Shown here piece after piece: positions 10,470 to 18,792 of a stretch of DNA of 64,000 bases. This DNA is from Caenimonas koreensis DSM 17982. Lineage in GTDB: Bacteria > Pseudomonadota > Gammaproteobacteria > Burkholderiales > Burkholderiaceae_C. The notes beneath the pieces were generated by a model that saw only the letters and a program-made list of their open reading frames with translations, searched no databases and had not been told where the DNA came from. Numbering within the stretch: position 1 is the first letter of the stretch; the number at the start of each line of letters is the position of its first letter. Position numbers and translations under genes: made by a program. Location of the stretch: the NCBI RefSeq assembly GCF_009646335.1, contig NZ_WJBU01000002.1, positions 310,001 to 374,000 on the forward strand, in the 5' to 3' direction.

Positions 10470-11207
10470 CTAGCCCGCCGGCACATCCAGCTCCGGATAC
10501 CGCCGGAAGATGCCTTGCTCGTTGAACGCAATGCGCCGCTCGCTTCGCAGGTACGCCGCCACGCGCGGCTGCGCGGCGACGCGGTTGTGCGTGCCCACCA
10601 CCCGCGGTGTGCGCGACAGCACACGCTCGGCCGCCAGCGGGAATGCATAGCGCAGGCCTTCGACGAGCTGGAACAGCGACAAGTCGGCATAGCTCATGCG
10701 ATTGCCGACCAGCCAGCGATCGCCCGCCGGGTTCTGCGAAAGAATGCGCTCGAACCACTGCAGGAATTTCGGCATGCGCTCGCTGCAGAAGTTGCCAGCA
10801 CGCCGCAGCGCCTCGGCCTTCTGGTCTTCGTAGTACAGGCTCGTCGCGATGGGGTGATGCGTGTCGTGCGCCTCGGTCACCATGTCGGCGATGGTGAGCT
10901 GGATCTGCATCGTCCAGGCGCGCGCCTGCTCGCTGCGCGCTACCAGCTTGAGCACCGGTGCGAGGTATTGCAGGATGGCGGCGGTCTGGCCAATGACGAA
11001 GTCGCCGTCTTTGAGAAAGGGCGGCGCGAAGGGCGGCTGGCGCAGGCTGCGGTCGCCGAGTGTTCGAAGCATGGCAGGCACACCGCGGCCCGCGTCCTCT
11101 GCGCCCCGCGCGATGTCGATGTAAGGCGCGCCAGCCGCTTCGAGTGCGAGGCGGACGAATTCGCCGCGACCGGGGATCGTCGGCCAGTAGTGGAGTTCAT
11201 AGGTCAT
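10470..11207 (-). CDS. Glutathione S-transferase family protein
   Basis: 245 residues from the ATG at 11207; the frame continues upstream but the homologous part starts at MTYELHYWPTIPGRGE. The N-terminal thioredoxin-like half has a QTAAILQYLA helix, where GSTs bind the glutathione gamma-glutamyl group. The C-terminal all-helical half ends with GDRWLVGNRMSYADLSLFQ, the typical N-capping region. Residue spacing resembles the sigma-like class. It probably conjugates or handles reactive compounds; the substrate is unknown. Confidence 0.85.
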   Translation of the reverse strand: MTYELHYWPTIPGRGEFVRLALEAAGAPYIDIARGAEDAGRGVPAMLRTLGDRSLRQPPFAPPFLKDGDFVIGQTAAILQYLAPVLKLVARSEQARAWTMQIQLTIADMVTEAHDTHHPIATSLYYEDQKAEALRRAGNFCSERMPKFLQWFERILSQNPAGDRWLVGNRMSYADLSLFQLVEGLRYAFPLAAERVLSRTPRVVGTHNRVAAQPRVAAYLRSERRIAFNEQGIFRRYPELDVPAG

Positions 11208-11298
11208 GGCGCGACTGTAGTCACTTTGCTTGCCGCAAGCCTCAAGTCGCCAACAACGCTGACGGGATCCACAAAGGGCAGCGCGACAATCCCGAATC

Positions 11299-12159
11299 AT
11301 GAACATCGACCTCATCGACGGCACCTACGAGCTCTACCGGCACTTCTATGGACTGCGCCGCTTCAACCAGGGCGAAGACCGCCCGTATGGCGCTGTCGTT
11401 GGCGTGCTGAACACCGTGCTCGAGATGATCGAGCGCGACGTGACGCATGTGGGCGTTGCGACCGACCACGTGATCGAATCATTCCGCAATGACCTGTGGC
11501 CCGGCTACAAGACGGGTGAGGGCATCGAGCCGGCACTGCTCGCCCAGTTCCATCCGCTGGAAGAAAGCCTGGCGGCGATGGGCGTTGCTGTGTGGCCGAT
11601 GGTTGAGCTTGAAGCAGACGATGCGCTCGCGACCGCAGCGCGACTCGCCGATGAAGACGAGCGGGTTGAACTCGTGCGCATCTGGACGCCCGACAAAGAC
11701 CTGGCCCAGTGCGTGCGCGACAACCGCGTGCTGCAGGTCGATCGGAAAACAAAGAAGGTGCGCGGCGCTGTTGAAGTGCGCGAAAAGTTCGGCGTGGTGC
11801 CGCAGTTGATCCCCGACTATCTCGCGCTGGTCGGTGATGCAGCCGATGGGTATCCGGGTATCAAGGGGATAGGGGCTGTGGGTGCGGCGCGGTTGCTGAA
11901 CGAGCACGGCGCCATCGAAGACTTTCCGGCGAGCGTGCTCGGCGAGCAGCGCGAAGCCGCGCTGTTGTTCAAGCGGCTGGCTACGTTGAGGACGGATGCG
12001 AAGCTGTTTGGCGACGTCGAGCAACTGCGGTGGATGGGGCCGACGGCCAGCTTTGCGGAGTGGACGAAGCGCATGGGGGCGCCTAAGTTGCTGGGGCGAA
12101 GCTTGAAGGTTTTGTCTAGAAAACTAGGCAAATTGCCTGAAAAACCCAAAGAAACATAA
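11299..12159 (+). CDS. 5'-3' exonuclease / flap-nuclease-like protein
   Basis: 286 residues, resembling the stand-alone 5'-nuclease domain of DNA polymerase I. Visible parts are an N-terminal PIN-like start (NIDLIDGTYELYRHFYG), an acidic site (ELEADDALA, TPDKDLAQ) and the helix-3-turn-helix segment YLALVGDAADGYPGIKGIG that grips DNA. It would trim flaps or RNA primers. The 3' end of the gene contains one arm of the palindromes that sit before hipBA. Confidence 0.85.
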   Translation: MNIDLIDGTYELYRHFYGLRRFNQGEDRPYGAVVGVLNTVLEMIERDVTHVGVATDHVIESFRNDLWPGYKTGEGIEPALLAQFHPLEESLAAMGVAVWPMVELEADDALATAARLADEDERVELVRIWTPDKDLAQCVRDNRVLQVDRKTKKVRGAVEVREKFGVVPQLIPDYLALVGDAADGYPGIKGIGAVGAARLLNEHGAIEDFPASVLGEQREAALLFKRLATLRTDAKLFGDVEQLRWMGPTASFAEWTKRMGAPKLLGRSLKVLSRKLGKLPEKPKET

Positions 12160-12226
12160 AAAGACTAATTTTCTAGACAAATTGCTTTCAATGGCGTGCC
12201 AAGGGCCATAAAATCTAGAAATCTAG
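12111..12226. promoter_or_regulatory. Palindrome cluster upstream of hipBA, likely HipB operators
   Basis: A 13-bp perfect inverted repeat (12111-12123 with 12169-12181, core TCTAGA) flanks the end of the exonuclease gene. Between the arms is a palindrome AGGCAA-A-TTGCCT (12126-12138), and a third dyad CTAGA-AA-TCTAG is at 12215-12226, just before the hipB start. TCTAGA occurs three times in about 110 bp. HipB-family antitoxins bind palindromes upstream of their own operon, so autoregulation is likely. Confidence 0.65.
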
Positions 12227-12231
12227 TCATT

Positions 12232-12558
12232 ATGAGCCGCCTCAAACCACTCCCGCCGCCCCCGGACCTGATCGCGTCCGACACCAAGGCGTTCGGCGCT
12301 TCGATCCGCGCCGCGCGGCGCGGGGCCCACATGACGCTCACCGAGGCGTCGCTCTTGCTGGGCGTGGCGCGGCAGACACTCACCAACCTCGAAACCGCCA
12401 AGAGCAGCGTCAGCCTCGACACCGCCTTGCGTGCTGCCCGTGAATTCGGCGTCTCGATCCTGGCCGTGCCCGGCGGCCAGCGCGAGGGCGTGCGTCGTGC
12501 ATTGGCCAGCATGACCGCGCCAGACGACGCGCAGAACGCGCCGTCGCCAGACAAGTAA
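12232..12558 (+). CDS. hipB: HipB-like antitoxin, HTH transcriptional regulator
   Basis: 108 residues from ATG 12232. An upstream in-frame ATG at 12196 would place the CTAGA dyad inside the coding part, so it is less likely. A helix-turn-helix of the XRE type spans about 23-75 (MTLTEASLLLGVARQTLTNLE). It should neutralise the HipA kinase downstream and repress the operon. Six bases separate it from hipA, so the two are co-transcribed. Confidence 0.88.
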   Translation: MSRLKPLPPPPDLIASDTKAFGASIRAARRGAHMTLTEASLLLGVARQTLTNLETAKSSVSLDTALRAAREFGVSILAVPGGQREGVRRALASMTAPDDAQNAPSPDK

Positions 12559-12564
12559 CGCGCC

Positions 12565-13911
12565 ATGGCGACGCTGAACGTGTGGTCAGGTGATGAGCTG
12601 GTGGGTGTGCTGGGACACGATTCACAAGCCAATCGCTTCACCTTCGACTACGCCCGCGAATGGCTTAGGGCTGACGGGCGTTTTCCGCTCAGCCCGTTGC
12701 TGCCGCTGGAGCGCCCGGCCAGCGAAACACCTGAGCAGCACAGCGCGCAGGTACGGCAGTTTTTCGAGAACCTGCTGCCCGAAGGCGAGGCGCTGGACCA
12801 CGCCGCACAGACGGCTGGCACGACCCGTTCCAATCTGGTGGGCCTGCTGATCGCCATCGGCCGGGAGACCGCTGGCGCCTTGCGCGTCACGCTTGCCGAT
12901 GACAACCCGGTTCAACGCGCGGCTGTTGATACGCAGCGCCTGCGGGAAGTCACCCCTGAGCAACTCTCACGCCGGATTCGCGAGCGCGAGAGCCTGCCGT
13001 TCTCCGTGTGGGACGGCAAGGTGCGGCTTTCGATTGCGGGCTACCAGGACAAGATCGCGGTATATGAAAGCGAAGGGCGTTGGTACCTGACAGAAGGCGG
13101 CCGGCTCGCGTCCACGCAAATCGTCAAGCCGCTGCCGATGCGCAAGCAGCTCGACACCTTGCCGGCCAACGAGCACCTGTGCATGCAGCTGGCGCGTCGC
13201 ATCGGCATGGAAGCCGCAGACACGAGGCTTGTGCATGTGCCGGAACCGGTGCTGCTGGTGCGCCGCTTTGACCGTGTCGAAACTGACGCTGGTGTCACGC
13301 GCCTTCACATCGTTGATGGCTGCCAGGCGCTGGGCCTGGCAGTGTCAATGAAGTACGAGCGTGCCTATGGCGACGCCGCCGAGGTCGCGCACCTGCGTGA
13401 TGGTGCGAGCTTGCCAAAGCTGTTCGCGTTGCTCGACCAAAGCCCGCTGCCCGCGGTGGACCGGCTGCGCTTGCTGCGATGGGTGATTTTCCAGGTGTTG
13501 ATCGGCAATACCGACGCGCACGGCAAGAACGTGTCTTTCTTCTGCGATGCACGCGGGTTGCGGCTGGCACCGGCCTATGACCTGGTCTGCATGGAGGCGC
13601 TCGATGCTGGTTTCTCGCACACCTACGCGATGGCAATCGGCGATGCATTCAGCGAAGACGAACTGAAACCCTACGAGTGGGCGCATTTCGCGCATCTGTG
13701 CAAGCTGCCGTTCCGCTTGGTGGCGCATGAGCTTGAGAGCTTGTGCGGGCAGGTGAGCGCGGTGATGGACGGGTTTCTGTCAGACATGATCGGACAGCAC
13801 GTTCCCGAAGCCGTGGCGCATCGATTCAAGGAAGTCGTGCTGGCCATATGCGCGCGCCAACGCGAGCATGTGCGGCAAATTGCGCGCTTCAAGCGCACGG
13901 ACTTCGAGTGA
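12565..13911 (+). CDS. hipA: HipA-family serine/threonine kinase toxin
   Basis: 448 residues, close to E. coli HipA (440). The HipA N-terminal subdomain (about 1-110) is followed by a kinase-like core with IVKPLP (ATP-binding Lys), the catalytic GNTDAHGKN and the metal-binding APAYDLV. In E. coli HipA phosphorylates glutamyl-tRNA synthetase and triggers dormancy; the target here is not known. No disruption is seen, so the pair looks intact. Confidence 0.93.
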   Translation: MATLNVWSGDELVGVLGHDSQANRFTFDYAREWLRADGRFPLSPLLPLERPASETPEQHSAQVRQFFENLLPEGEALDHAAQTAGTTRSNLVGLLIAIGRETAGALRVTLADDNPVQRAAVDTQRLREVTPEQLSRRIRERESLPFSVWDGKVRLSIAGYQDKIAVYESEGRWYLTEGGRLASTQIVKPLPMRKQLDTLPANEHLCMQLARRIGMEAADTRLVHVPEPVLLVRRFDRVETDAGVTRLHIVDGCQALGLAVSMKYERAYGDAAEVAHLRDGASLPKLFALLDQSPLPAVDRLRLLRWVIFQVLIGNTDAHGKNVSFFCDARGLRLAPAYDLVCMEALDAGFSHTYAMAIGDAFSEDELKPYEWAHFAHLCKLPFRLVAHELESLCGQVSAVMDGFLSDMIGQHVPEAVAHRFKEVVLAICARQREHVRQIARFKRTDFE

Positions 13912-13935
13912 CCTGATCGCCCGGTCAGTGCCGGA

Positions 13936-14190
13936 TCAGTCCCCAGGAATGTGCGGCGGATTCAGTTGAACGGTGCGCGCGCCTTTTTTGCGCATGCGGA
14001 TGTTCAGCATTTCCACTGCGAGCGAAAACGCCATTCCGAAGTACACATTTCCTTTCGGCACATGATTGTCGCCCACCGCGGTGATGATGGAGTCCAGCGA
14101 GAACACCAGGTAGACCAGCATGATTTGCAGGATGACCGAGGCAAAGGTGGCTTTCACGGACTTGCTGCCGCTGCCATGCTCCCCGCCGTC
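13936..14190 (-). pseudogene. TerC-family membrane protein remnant
   Basis: The fragment reads VFSLDSIITAVG, then directly NHVPKGNVYFGMAFSLAVE and a basic tail. In intact TerC (UPF0053-like) proteins these two segments are separated by roughly 45-50 residues containing a transmembrane helix and the HP-containing loop; that part is missing, as is the whole N-terminal half. So this is an internally deleted, 5'-truncated relic of a TerC-type transporter, not a working gene. Confidence 0.75.
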
Positions 14191-14286
14191 CCTGCAGCGC
14201 GTTGAGCCGCTTTCCCCGGCCGGCTTATGTGCACAGCGCGCCCGGCGCATGGTCCCGGCGTGGGTTTTCGCACTGGCGATCTTGAG

Positions 14287-14399
14287 CTAACCCGCCACCA
14301 CCCTGTCGCAATACGCCTGCATCACCCGCTTCCACGCATCGCGGCCCAGACACCGGTCGCGATTGCGTTGACTTTCGAGAAGCCGTAGAGCTTGAGCAT
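14287..14399 (-). pseudogene. Glutathione S-transferase remnant
   Basis: Read from 14399, the first 14 codons (MLKLYGFSKVNAIA) match a GST N-terminus. In another frame the region then reads as a GST tail (RDRCLGRDAWKRVMQAYCDR) up to a TAG at 14287-14289. About 180 residues of a normal GST are gone between them, with a frame change. Only the two ends of the gene survive. Confidence 0.65.
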
Positions 14400-14411
14400 G
14401 CTCTTTGCCGC

Positions 14412-15254
14412 CTACACCAACCCTTGCTTGAACGTAGCCAGCAACCTTCCCCACGCGCGTTCAGCCTGCGCCGCATCGTAGACCTGCGAATCAGGCGGGC
14501 ACCAGCCGTGCGCGGCCGCATACACCTCCACCTCACCCGGCAGCTTTGCAGCCTGCAGCGCAGTACGCAGTGCGTTCTTGGCTTCAGGGTCTCGCTGGTC
14601 GTCGTTCTCGGCCACGGCGATCAGGTAGTGCGCCTTCGTCTGCGCGACCAGCCGGTGCGGGCTGTCGGGCGCGGCAGTGACCATAGCGGCGCCGTGAAAG
14701 CTTCCTATGGCGCCCACGCGGCCCGGCGCGGCCACCGCCGTACGCACCGCAATCGGCCCGCCCATGCAATAGCCAGTCGTGCCGATCTTGCGCACCTTGT
14801 CCACTTCGGGTTGTGCGTCGAGCCACGCCACAAATGTTTTGCCGTCGCTCAGGTGCATGGCCGGTGTCAGCGCCTGCATCAGCGGCAACACTTCGGCAAT
14901 CGGCGTCTTGCCGCCCTGCGGTGCAGTGGGTGCCTTCTTTTGCCGGTAGAACGGGTTGACCACCAGCACGCTGTAGCCTGACTCGGCCAGGCGCCGGCCC
15001 ATCTGCCTGAAGGCAGGGCGAAGGCCGAAGATGTCGGGCCACACCAGCACGCCGGGCGCGGTGCCCGACGTCGGCGCGACGAAGTACGCGTCGCAAACAC
15101 CGTCGGGCGTGGTGATGGTCACTTCACGTTCGGACACGGCCGCAGCGTTGGCGACGGCAGGCAGTGCCGTGATCAGGCCGGCGGAGGCGGCCCATGCCGC
15201 GAAATCGCGGTGGGTGTATTTCTGAAGGTCGTCCTGGTCTCTCAAATCGCACAT
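14412..15254 (-). CDS. Dienelactone hydrolase family protein
   Basis: 280 residues. The DLH-type triad is visible: nucleophile Cys in GYCMGG (163), an Asp in AENDD (218 or 219) and His in AAHGW (249). A hydrophobic stretch near 18-40 ending in ANAAA suggests export. DLH proteins open lactone rings in aromatic degradation, but many are general esterases and no ring-cleavage genes lie nearby. Confidence 0.88.
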   Translation of the reverse strand: MCDLRDQDDLQKYTHRDFAAWAASAGLITALPAVANAAAVSEREVTITTPDGVCDAYFVAPTSGTAPGVLVWPDIFGLRPAFRQMGRRLAESGYSVLVVNPFYRQKKAPTAPQGGKTPIAEVLPLMQALTPAMHLSDGKTFVAWLDAQPEVDKVRKIGTTGYCMGGPIAVRTAVAAPGRVGAIGSFHGAAMVTAAPDSPHRLVAQTKAHYLIAVAENDDQRDPEAKNALRTALQAAKLPGEVEVYAAAHGWCPPDSQVYDAAQAERAWGRLLATFKQGLV

Positions 15255-15287
15255 GGTTGGTTCACCTTATTGAGATCAAGTTAAACA

Positions 15288-16283
15288 TCAGGCTGCGGCC
15301 CAGACGATCTTGTAGTCGAGCGAATGCCCGATGCGCTCGGAGAAACGTGTGACTGACTTGGCCGCCATCCGTTCACTCACGCTCACCGGGATCAGCGTCG
15401 TCAGCCAGGCGCCGACACCCTGCGGCTCGCCCTCCATCTTTCGAGTGGTGGGGCCCGGCGTGTAGTCCACATGCGCCTCGCGTTTGCCGGCCTTCTCCAG
15501 CAGGTCGTAGAGGTCGCGAAACAGGATGAACGACGTGTCGTTCTGGTGCGTGGCCCAGTTCGCCACGGGAAGGAAGTCCACCAGGTGGATGAGCTGGTAG
15601 TTCAGCGCGACCCACAGATCCTTGCCGCTGATCGTGATGGGCTCGTTGTCCATCACCCGGTGGAAGGAGATCGTGTCGATGGCGTCGGCGCGGTGGGCGT
15701 TGTCGCGCAGCTCGCGGCGCAGCGGGCCCGCGTAGAGCAGCCGCAGCACTGAGGGAAAGGCCTCGACCTGCGTCCAGTCCGATGGCGACATCAGCTTGCG
15801 CAACGCCGGTATCTTGTCGGCAGTCATTGCAAAGGTGTTGGTGCCCGTGCCGAGGATCGAGTGCAGGAACATGACCAGCGCGGACTGTTGGGGATAGTGC
15901 TGGACGGTGTACTCGAAGCAGAAGTAGAGGTGGTCGAGGAACGACCCGTCGGCGTGCTCCACATCGAAGTCGCACTCGCTCACCAGGAACTGCATCAGCT
16001 CCGCGCTCACAGCCGGAAGCGGATGCGCCGCGCGGGCGCCCTCGTATTCAGCCTGCACGGCCTGGGCAGCCGCGGCGTCCCAGTGCGCCTCCTTGCCTAC
16101 GCGCGTGGTAACCACAAAGCGCGCGGCACTGCCTTCGAGCGTCTTGAAGATGGTGCGATCAAGATCGAAATCCGGGATCGGCTCGACACGGACCTTGCCA
16201 GTGTGCTCCAGCGCGGCGCCGCGGGCGATGGCGGCCTTGCGCTGGGTGGTGGGATCGGGGCGTTCGGCGGCGGATTGCTTCAT
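15288..16283 (-). CDS. Conserved hypothetical protein, unknown function
   Basis: 331 residues, soluble, no signal peptide. Not recognised. It is clearly protein-like in composition, with clustered aromatic/histidine stretches such as HLYFCFEYTVQHYP and a FILFRDLYDLLEKAG segment. It ends 34 bp before the dienelactone hydrolase start on the same strand, so both may be transcribed together. Confidence 0.7.
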   Translation of the reverse strand: MKQSAAERPDPTTQRKAAIARGAALEHTGKVRVEPIPDFDLDRTIFKTLEGSAARFVVTTRVGKEAHWDAAAAQAVQAEYEGARAAHPLPAVSAELMQFLVSECDFDVEHADGSFLDHLYFCFEYTVQHYPQQSALVMFLHSILGTGTNTFAMTADKIPALRKLMSPSDWTQVEAFPSVLRLLYAGPLRRELRDNAHRADAIDTISFHRVMDNEPITISGKDLWVALNYQLIHLVDFLPVANWATHQNDTSFILFRDLYDLLEKAGKREAHVDYTPGPTTRKMEGEPQGVGAWLTTLIPVSVSERMAAKSVTRFSERIGHSLDYKIVWAAA

Positions 16284-16401
16284 GGGATCCTCAGCGATTG
16301 GCTGGTTTTATACACGACCGGCCCCGCCCCCAAACTCAGCCAGTCTTGATATCGGTCAAACTGCCATGCCCGCTGCCGGTCTAATGTCAGCCTGCCCCCC
16401 C

Positions 16402-17439
16402 ATGCTCGAGATAACGCCCTTGAAGAAGATCGCCCGCAGCCGCCACATCCGCGGCCTCGTCACGGGCGGCCTGCTCATGGCGCTGGTCCACCTGGTGGGC
16501 ACGGTGGGCTATCACTTCATCGGCCGGCCAGTCGCGACGTGGATCGACAGTTTCTACATGACGTTCATCACCGTGGCCACCATCGGCTACGGCGAGACGG
16601 TTGATCTCAGTGCTCATCCATTCGGCCGGCTCTTCACGGTCGCCATTGCGATCGTCGGCATTGGCACCTGGAGCTACCTGTTCTCCACGTTCGTGGCCCT
16701 GCTGCTCGAATCCGACCTGAATTCTGTTTTGAGGAAACGCCACATGCAACGCCAGATATCCGACATGAAAGGTCACTACATCATCTGCGGCGTGGGGCGC
16801 GTGGGCAGCAACGTTGCTGCTGAGCTGCTCAAGACGCAGCGCGAATTCGTGGTGATCGAACGTGATGTGGGCACGATCGAGCAGTGGCTCGAGCGCTCGC
16901 CTGACACGCTCTACCTGCATGACGACGGCGCGAGCGACGACGCGCTTTTGCGTGCAGGCGTCATGCGTGCTGCCGGCGTGTTCGCCGTGACAGGCGACGA
17001 CAGCCACAACCTGATGATTGCGCTGTCGGTCAAGCTGCTCAACCCGGCGACGCGCGTGGTCGCACGGCTGCACGACATCCGCAATTCAGACAAGGCACGC
17101 AAGGCCGGGGCTGATGAGATCGTCTCACCGGACTTCACCGGCGGCATGCGCATTGCCTCTGCCATGGTGCGGCCACACGTGGTGAACTTCATGGACCAGA
17201 TGCTGCGTGCCGATGAAGGCCTGCGCGTCGAGGAGGTCACCGTGCCGGCCCACCTGCCGGCCCGATCACTCGGCGCATTGCTGCCCAGGTCTCGCCGCTA
17301 CATGCTGATGGCAACGCATGAGAAGGGCGAGTGGGTCTTCAACCCGGGTGACGACCATGTGGTGCAACCGGGCTCGGCCCTGATCCTGATGACGACGCCG
17401 CAGGGCCGCCAGGATGTGCAGGCGCTGATAGGGGCTTGA
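16402..17439 (+). CDS. Two-TM potassium channel with RCK (TrkA-N) domain
   Basis: 345 residues from ATG 16402; in-frame ATGs at 16384 and 16366 are alternatives, none with a clear ribosome site. TM1 (about 17-38) and TM2 (75-101) flank the selectivity filter TIGYGE (60-65). A Rossmann RCK domain with GVGRVGSN (130-137) follows, then a TrkA-C-like part with a VQPGSALILMTT stretch. It should form a ligand-gated tetrameric K+ channel in the inner membrane. Confidence 0.9.
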   Translation: MLEITPLKKIARSRHIRGLVTGGLLMALVHLVGTVGYHFIGRPVATWIDSFYMTFITVATIGYGETVDLSAHPFGRLFTVAIAIVGIGTWSYLFSTFVALLLESDLNSVLRKRHMQRQISDMKGHYIICGVGRVGSNVAAELLKTQREFVVIERDVGTIEQWLERSPDTLYLHDDGASDDALLRAGVMRAAGVFAVTGDDSHNLMIALSVKLLNPATRVVARLHDIRNSDKARKAGADEIVSPDFTGGMRIASAMVRPHVVNFMDQMLRADEGLRVEEVTVPAHLPARSLGALLPRSRRYMLMATHEKGEWVFNPGDDHVVQPGSALILMTTPQGRQDVQALIGA

Positions 17440-17467
17440 CGCGAAGCCCCTATCAAACGCGTCAAAC

Positions 17468-18526
17468 TTATCGCAGCGTCTTGTCGAAAAACGCGACAGA
17501 CTCTTGCGCCAGCCGGTCCAGGAAAGCAGCGCGGTCGAAGCCTTGCGGGTCACGGGCCACACTGCCGTCCGGTGAAGGCAAATCCATCGTCGGCGTGTTC
17601 ATGAAGGCGTAGTGGCCTGCATTGGGCACGAGCTGGAAGGTGGTGGTGGCGCCTGGCATGTTCTGCATGACCCATTGCGCGTGAAAGCGCGGCACGAGGA
17701 ACGTGTCTTTCTCACCCGCGTAGATGGCCACGGGCACGCTGATCGCTGCCAGCGACCGCGCGCTGAATGCAGCGCCCAGCGGCGCGAGGGCCATCACGGC
17801 GCGCACGCGTGTGTCGGCTTGCACGGGCTCTTCCTGGCCGTCAGCGGCAGCGCTGTTCTGCGCTGATGCACTGGCGATCTCGTGCGTCATGCCGCACAGC
17901 ACCGGGTCCAGCTTTGCTTCGGTCTCGCAGTGCTTGCGCAGTTGCGACATCACCGGCTTGCCGCCTGCCAGCGCGAGCACGGTGTAGCCGCCGGCTGAAT
18001 GGCCTACGGCGCCGATGAGCGGGCGCCCGTCTGCACTGTTGGCAATGCCGGCGCGCCACTGCGGGTCGGCCAGCAGTGTGTCGATCACGCGCGAGACCTG
18101 GCGCGGCCGCTCGGCAAAGTAGCGCCCGAGCGTGGCACGCATCGACTGGTCCTGCCAAGTGTCACCCACTTGCTCCACGCTGGCAACCAGGTAGCCACTG
18201 CGCGCCAGCGCAGTAGCCAGCGTGGCAAAGCCCAGTTCAGTCGAGGCCGTGCCATGACTGATCACGACCAGGCCTTTGAACTTCGGCTCCGGTGTGCCGT
18301 TGATGGCCACGGTCTGCGGGAACGGCCCCATGGGAATCACGCGCGCCGCGCTGGTCGCCGGGTAGTAAAGGGCGAAGTGGGCCGGCTTGTCGGCCGCGGC
18401 CCTGGCGGTGACGGTCATCTGGCGATAGCCCGCCTCGCTGGCGTTCGCTGCAGGCTGTGCCCCAAGGCAGGCTGCTGCAATGACCAATGGAAGGGCGCTG
18501 AAGCTGGTGAGGGAGCGGGTCGACAT
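17468..18526 (-). CDS. Exported alpha/beta hydrolase
   Basis: 352 residues. A signal peptide (1-29, ending ANA) is followed by an alpha/beta-hydrolase domain with the oxyanion region VVISHGTAS and the nucleophile elbow GHSAGG (175-180, Ser 177). The His is probably in the PNAGHYAF segment near the C-terminus. The layout resembles the PAF-acetylhydrolase/dienelactone-hydrolase-like exported esterases. The substrate is unknown. It faces the K+ channel gene tail to tail. Confidence 0.85.
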   Translation of the reverse strand: MSTRSLTSFSALPLVIAAACLGAQPAANASEAGYRQMTVTARAAADKPAHFALYYPATSAARVIPMGPFPQTVAINGTPEPKFKGLVVISHGTASTELGFATLATALARSGYLVASVEQVGDTWQDQSMRATLGRYFAERPRQVSRVIDTLLADPQWRAGIANSADGRPLIGAVGHSAGGYTVLALAGGKPVMSQLRKHCETEAKLDPVLCGMTHEIASASAQNSAAADGQEEPVQADTRVRAVMALAPLGAAFSARSLAAISVPVAIYAGEKDTFLVPRFHAQWVMQNMPGATTTFQLVPNAGHYAFMNTPTMDLPSPDGSVARDPQGFDRAAFLDRLAQESVAFFDKTLR

Positions 18527-18792
18527 GGCGGGTGTTCTTTCGGGTTGTGGCGAGCGCTACAGGCAGCGCACCGGCGAAGTGTTCCCGCGCGCCGATGCCG
18601 TGTCGCCAGCCCTGCGACGAAATGGCGCGTGAGTGGCGCCAGATGCAATGCGTGGCCGTGAAGCGCTCGCAGCAATGAACCGCTACCATCGCGGTTCATC
18701 GTCCGGCGGCTCGGTCTTGGCTCATGTGCGGCGGCTGCAGCCTGTGGACGTTTCCGCGTCGCAAGGCGCCCGCAACCACGCAGGAGCTCTAC

